From NCBI GenBank assembly GCA_036503065.1, contig DASXXM010000386.1, positions 1-8,789 on the forward strand: 8,789 nucleotides of DNA. Reading direction: 5' to 3'. Both the position numbers and the translations under genes were made by a program. The first letter of the stretch is position 1; each line of letters opens with the position of its first letter. The notes beneath the pieces were generated by a model that worked only from the letters and a program-made list of their open reading frames with translations, had not been told where the DNA came from and did no database searches. Source of the DNA: DATEPR01 sp036503065. GTDB lineage: Bacteria; Actinomycetota; Actinomycetes; Mycobacteriales; Pseudonocardiaceae. This document shows positions 6,160-8,789 of this stretch, piece after piece.

Positions 6160-7719
6160 ATGCGCAGCGTGGAGACCGTGCTGTTCCTCGTCGTGATCGC
6201 GACCGTGGTGGCCACGTTCGCGCGCAGGCTGCGGGTGCCGGCGCCGTCGCTGCTGGTCGTCGCCGGGGTGGTCGTCGGGCTGCTGCCGGGGGTGCCCACC
6301 GTTGCGGTGACACCGAACGTGGTGAGCCTGGTCGTGCTGCCGCCGCTGCTCTACGCGGCAGGCGAGGAACTGCCGTGGCGGGACCTGCGCGCGGTGTGGC
6401 GGCCGGTGACCGCGCTGGCGATCGGCCTGGTGATCGCGTCGGCGGCCGCGGTCGGCGCGGTGGTCGTGGCGATCACCGGGCTGCCCGTCGGCATGGCGCT
6501 CGTACTGGGCACCGTCCTGGCCAGCACCGACCCGGTCGCCGTGACCGCACTTGGCAGGAGACTCTCGCTGCCGCCCCGGGTGCAGGCCCTGGTGCAGGCC
6601 GAGAGCCTGTTCAACGACGCGACCAGCCTGCTGCTGTTCCGGGTCGCCGTGTCGGTCGCGGTCACCGTCGGCGCGGTGTCCTGGGGACACATCGCGGGGG
6701 AGTTCGTGCTGCTGGCCGGCGGTGGCGCGCTGGTCGGCGCGCTCGTGGCCGGCGGGGTGATCCTGATCCGCAGGCGCACCACCGATCCGGTGCTGGAGGC
6801 CGTGATCGCGCTCGTCACCCCGTACGCGGCCTACGTGGTGGCCGAGGCGATCCACGGTTCCGGCGTGACCGCGGTGGTCGTGGCCAGCATCGTGATCGGC
6901 ACCCAGACCTCCCGACTGACCACCGCGCACGTGCGCCTGCAACTCGGCGCCGTCTACCAGACCGTGGTGTTCCTGCTGGAAAGCGTCGTGTTCGGCCTGA
7001 TCGGGCTGGAACTGCCGACGCTGGTCCGCGAACTGACCGGCGCCGAGCCGAACTGGCCGCTGCAGGCCATCGCCATCACCGGCACGCTCATCGCGGTGCG
7101 CATCCTCTGGGTGTTCCCGCTGTCCGCCGTGCTCCAGCGACGCGGTGGCCGATCCCGGCCGACGTGGCAGGTGCCGGCGGTCGTGTCCTGGGCGGGTGCC
7201 CGTGGCGTCGTGCCGCTGGCCGCCGCGCTGTCCATTCCGCTTGCCACCGACGACGGCGCACCACTGCCGCACCGGGACCTTGTGCTGCTGCTGGCGTCCG
7301 CCGTCATCGTGATCACCCTGGTGGTACAGGGTTTCACGCTCGCGCCGCTGGTCCGCCGGGCCGGCATCGCGATCGCCCCGGCGGACGTGGCGCACGAGCA
7401 CACCGTTGCCCAACTGCACCTGGCCAGGGCCGGCCTGACCCATCTGGAACAGCTGGCCGACTCGGAACTCGCGTCGGACGTCGTACTCGACCAGCTCCGG
7501 CGACGCCTGAGCGCGCGGATCGACCGGATCGAGGCGGACCGGTCCGCGGCCGACAGCGAGCCGTCGCTGTCGGGCTACCGCGCGCTGCGCCGTGACGTGC
7601 TGTCGGTGCAGCGCGCCGAACTGGACCGGCTGTTCGATGCCGGCACCATCAGCGACACCACCCGCCGACGGGTCCTGCGCGGCCTCGATCTGGAAGAAGC
7701 CGGGCTAGGCGAGGACTGA
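6160..7719 (+). CDS. Na+/H+ antiporter, CPA1 family (Na_H_Exchanger domain)
   Basis: A 519-residue inner-membrane cation/proton exchanger for pH and sodium homeostasis. About 12 hydrophobic segments fill residues 1-400. The ion-binding elements of CPA1 are intact: STDPVAV (122-128), with the Thr-Asp unwound segment, and ESLFNDAT (148-155), with the transport Asn152-Asp153 pair. The conserved WAGARGVVPLA (344-354) carries Arg348. The last 120 residues are soluble, charged and helical (SARIDRIEADRSAAD region), the usual cytosolic regulatory tail of NhaP/YjcE-like bacterial members. The ATG follows GGAGAAGGA (6142-6150) at nine bases. It is transcribed divergently from the secreted protein gene. 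Its 3' end overlaps the convergent hydrolase gene by 15 bases. Ion choice (Na+, K+ or Li+) cannot be told from sequence. Confidence 0.93.
   Translation: MRSVETVLFLVVIATVVATFARRLRVPAPSLLVVAGVVVGLLPGVPTVAVTPNVVSLVVLPPLLYAAGEELPWRDLRAVWRPVTALAIGLVIASAAAVGAVVVAITGLPVGMALVLGTVLASTDPVAVTALGRRLSLPPRVQALVQAESLFNDATSLLLFRVAVSVAVTVGAVSWGHIAGEFVLLAGGGALVGALVAGGVILIRRRTTDPVLEAVIALVTPYAAYVVAEAIHGSGVTAVVVASIVIGTQTSRLTTAHVRLQLGAVYQTVVFLLESVVFGLIGLELPTLVRELTGAEPNWPLQAIAITGTLIAVRILWVFPLSAVLQRRGGRSRPTWQVPAVVSWAGARGVVPLAAALSIPLATDDGAPLPHRDLVLLLASAVIVITLVVQGFTLAPLVRRAGIAIAPADVAHEHTVAQLHLARAGLTHLEQLADSELASDVVLDQLRRRLSARIDRIEADRSAADSEPSLSGYRALRRDVLSVQRAELDRLFDAGTISDTTRRRVLRGLDLEEAGLGED
7705..7719. other. Tail-to-tail overlap of the antiporter and hydrolase genes
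   Basis: The last 15 bases are shared: the antiporter reads through to TGA at 7717-7719 on the plus strand, and the hydrolase ends in TAG at 7707-7705 on the minus strand. There is no room for a terminator between them, so the two transcripts probably overlap at their 3' ends. Confidence 0.85.
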
Positions 7720-8481
7720 CAGCTGTGTAGAACCAAGAAGGCGAAGGATCCGACGCCACACGTCCGCGCACGCGTCCGGGAACTGCTCCCGCAACGTCTG
7801 GTCGAAGAAACCGTGTGGCGCACCCGGATAGGTGACGATCTCGTGCGGCACGCCGTGCTCTGCCAGCGCCCGGTCGAACTCGGCCACGGTCTCCGGCGGA
7901 ATGCCCTCGTCGGCACCGCCGAACAACCCCAGGATCGGCGCGCTCAGCTCGCCCGCCCGCTGGATCGGCCCTGGCGCGTTCCGGATCGGGCCCGGCGCCC
8001 CGTAGAGGCCGATCGCGCCGGCAAGGCCGAACGCCGGATCGGCGGTGAGGAAGGCGAACCGCCCGCCGAGGCAGCACCCGAGCGACACCACGGCCCGGCA
8101 CCGCGACCGCAGTTCGCCGATGCCGGCGGCGAAGTCGCCGTACAGGCCGTTGCGGGTGAGCTTGCCAAGGTGCGCCATGACCGGGAAGTCCGGCGACCGC
8201 TCGCCGGCCACCCCGTCGCTGCGGCCGAAGTAGTCGATTGCCAGCGCGGTATGACCCTGTTCGGCCAGCCGTGTCGCGAATTGGCGGTAGAACTCGCGCA
8301 GGCCGCGATTGTCCGGCAGCAGCAGGATACCGATCCCGGAGGCTTGGTCGTCGTCGTCCGGTTCGGCGCGAAATGCCGCGAATGCGTTGCCGTCCACCGA
8401 ACGCAGGACCAGTGCGGCGGTTCGCACCGCGGTGCGTGCGGCCTGGCCGGCGGGCGGCTGTGCATGGTCGTCGTAGCACAC
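7705..8481 (-). CDS. Dienelactone hydrolase family protein (alpha/beta hydrolase)
   Basis: A 258-residue cytosolic alpha/beta hydrolase of the DLH family. The cysteine nucleophile lies in the elbow GCCLGG (135-140, Cys137). Asp191 in GGADEGIP and His223 in PHGF complete the Cys-Asp-His triad. LLLPDNRGL (53-61) and AIDYFGR (81-87) are further family blocks. Family members hydrolyse lactone or ester bonds; the true substrate is unknown here, and no aromatic-degradation genes are nearby. I set the start at the GTG at 8481 rather than the GTG at 8517. It has GGAAAGGA five bases upstream, and the resulting MCYDD opening is the usual start of the actinobacterial members. Its 3' end overlaps the antiporter gene tail to tail. 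Confidence 0.9.
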   Translation of the reverse strand: MCYDDHAQPPAGQAARTAVRTAALVLRSVDGNAFAAFRAEPDDDDQASGIGILLLPDNRGLREFYRQFATRLAEQGHTALAIDYFGRSDGVAGERSPDFPVMAHLGKLTRNGLYGDFAAGIGELRSRCRAVVSLGCCLGGRFAFLTADPAFGLAGAIGLYGAPGPIRNAPGPIQRAGELSAPILGLFGGADEGIPPETVAEFDRALAEHGVPHEIVTYPGAPHGFFDQTLREQFPDACADVWRRILRLLGSTQLSVLA

Positions 8482-8486
8482 GGGAA

Positions 8487-8494
8487 TCCTTTCC
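8487..8494 (-). promoter_or_regulatory. Ribosome binding site that sets the hydrolase start
   Basis: GGAAAGGA on the minus strand is five bases before the GTG at 8481. The alternative GTG at 8517 has only a weak AGGAT upstream. This supports the shorter protein. Confidence 0.65.
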
Positions 8495-8527
8495 GTAGTG
8501 CCGACGACCTTATACACGAAACTAACT

Positions 8528-8557
8528 ATCCTAGCACAAATACATATTTATTGCCAG
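8528..8557 (-). promoter_or_regulatory. Promoter candidate of the hydrolase gene in an AT-rich island
   Basis: On the minus strand CTGGCA (8557-8552) is followed after 18 bases by TAGGAT (8533-8528). The -10 is of the TANNNT type and the -35 matches four of six positions. The spacer is very AT-rich for this genome and holds a small inverted repeat, AAATA-CA-TATTT (8538-8549). It would give a leader of about 40 bases. Confidence 0.4.
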
Positions 8558-8595
8558 ACGGAATCGATAAGAATGCGGTCACGATTGATTTCGCG

Positions 8596-8623
8596 GACCG
8601 GTCCCGGTCGAGGCCCATACCAT
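8596..8623 (+). promoter_or_regulatory. Candidate leaderless promoter region of the TrkA-like gene, with a small palindrome
   Basis: TACCAT (8618-8623) ends seven bases before the GTG at 8631, the usual spacing when the start codon is the first transcribed base. GACCGG-TC-CCGGTC (8596-8609) is a perfect 6-bp-arm inverted repeat just upstream, where a -35 or operator would be. There is no good ribosome binding site at a normal distance; GAGG at 8610-8613 is too far. Confidence 0.3.
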
Positions 8624-8630
8624 CGGTCCC

Positions 8631-8789
8631 GTGTCGTCCGTTCCCCTGCGCAAGGTGCTCCGTCCCCGCCGCTTCGTGGTCTGCGGGGACAACCCGCTGG
8701 CCTACCGGCTGGTGCGCGAACTGGTCGACCGGTTCGGCGCCGATGTGACCGTGGTGCTGCCCAACCGCAACCGCAACCAGGGCCCGAAC
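8631..8789 (+). CDS. TrkA-N-like NAD-binding protein (potassium channel/transport regulator), N-terminal part only
   Basis: The frame from the GTG at 8631 is open to the window edge (53 residues) and continues outside. After a short basic start (about residues 1-14) comes FVVCGDNPLAYRLVREL (15-31), a beta strand, glycine-rich turn and helix like the start of a Rossmann (TrkA-N/RCK) domain. Next is a second strand, VTVVLP (39-44), then NRNRNQGPN. This opening is typical of actinobacterial NAD-binding proteins with paired TrkA-N domains, which are linked to potassium channels. NAD binding and ion-transport control are inferred from that resemblance; the defining domains lie beyond the edge. It is divergent from the hydrolase gene. 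Confidence 0.72.
   Translation, partial: MSSVPLRKVLRPRRFVVCGDNPLAYRLVRELVDRFGADVTVVLPNRNRNQGPN

Noticed and set aside
6043..7443. Minus-strand open frame of 466 codons opposite the antiporter
   Set aside because: It is Gln/His/Arg/Asp/Gly-rich with no domains. The plus-strand antiporter has intact transport motifs.

Overview
The window is GC-rich, with G/C-ending codons, GTG starts, purine-rich Shine-Dalgarno sequences and GTGA gene overlaps. This points to an actinobacterium, most likely a filamentous soil actinomycete. The genus cannot be fixed from the sequence alone.

Layout. (1) Positions 1-4258, minus strand: a tightly packed operon reading right to left. It encodes an L-fuconate dehydratase (enolase superfamily), an SDR dehydrogenase best read as 2-keto-3-deoxy-L-fuconate dehydrogenase, a sugar-binding lipoprotein of the RbsB type, and a double-NBD sugar ABC ATPase that runs off the left edge. 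Two of the three junctions are 4-base GTGA overlaps. Together these look like import plus oxidative (non-phosphorylated) catabolism of L-fucose or a related 6-deoxy sugar. The permease, the first dehydrogenase, the lactonase and the final hydrolase are not in the window. A nested palindrome at 4326-4356 is the likely control site. (2) Positions 4419-4718: the 3' end of a trypsin-like serine protease gene (GDSGGP motif) with no N-terminal half but with its terminator hairpin still present, i.e. a pseudogene. (3) Positions 4761-5177: a small lipoprotein of unknown function. (4) Positions 5337-6046: a secreted, cysteine-containing protein with a probable double-psi beta-barrel fold. It has a perfect 12-bp terminator stem, a -35/-10 promoter candidate and a 20-bp near-palindrome at the expected transcription start. 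(5) Positions 6160-7719, plus strand: a CPA1-type Na+/H+ antiporter, divergent from the secreted protein. (6) Positions 7705-8481, minus strand: a dienelactone hydrolase-family protein overlapping the antiporter tail to tail by 15 bases. (7) From 8631, plus strand: the start of a TrkA-N-like NAD-binding protein, cut by the right edge and possibly leaderless.

I see no CRISPR array, tRNA, rRNA, insertion sequence or phage gene. The fucose operon is a coherent pathway unit. The rest is a mixture of envelope, secreted and ion-transport genes. No clearly new multi-gene system is visible. The least explained items are the secreted barrel protein with its palindromic control region, the lipoprotein, and the decayed protease beside it.
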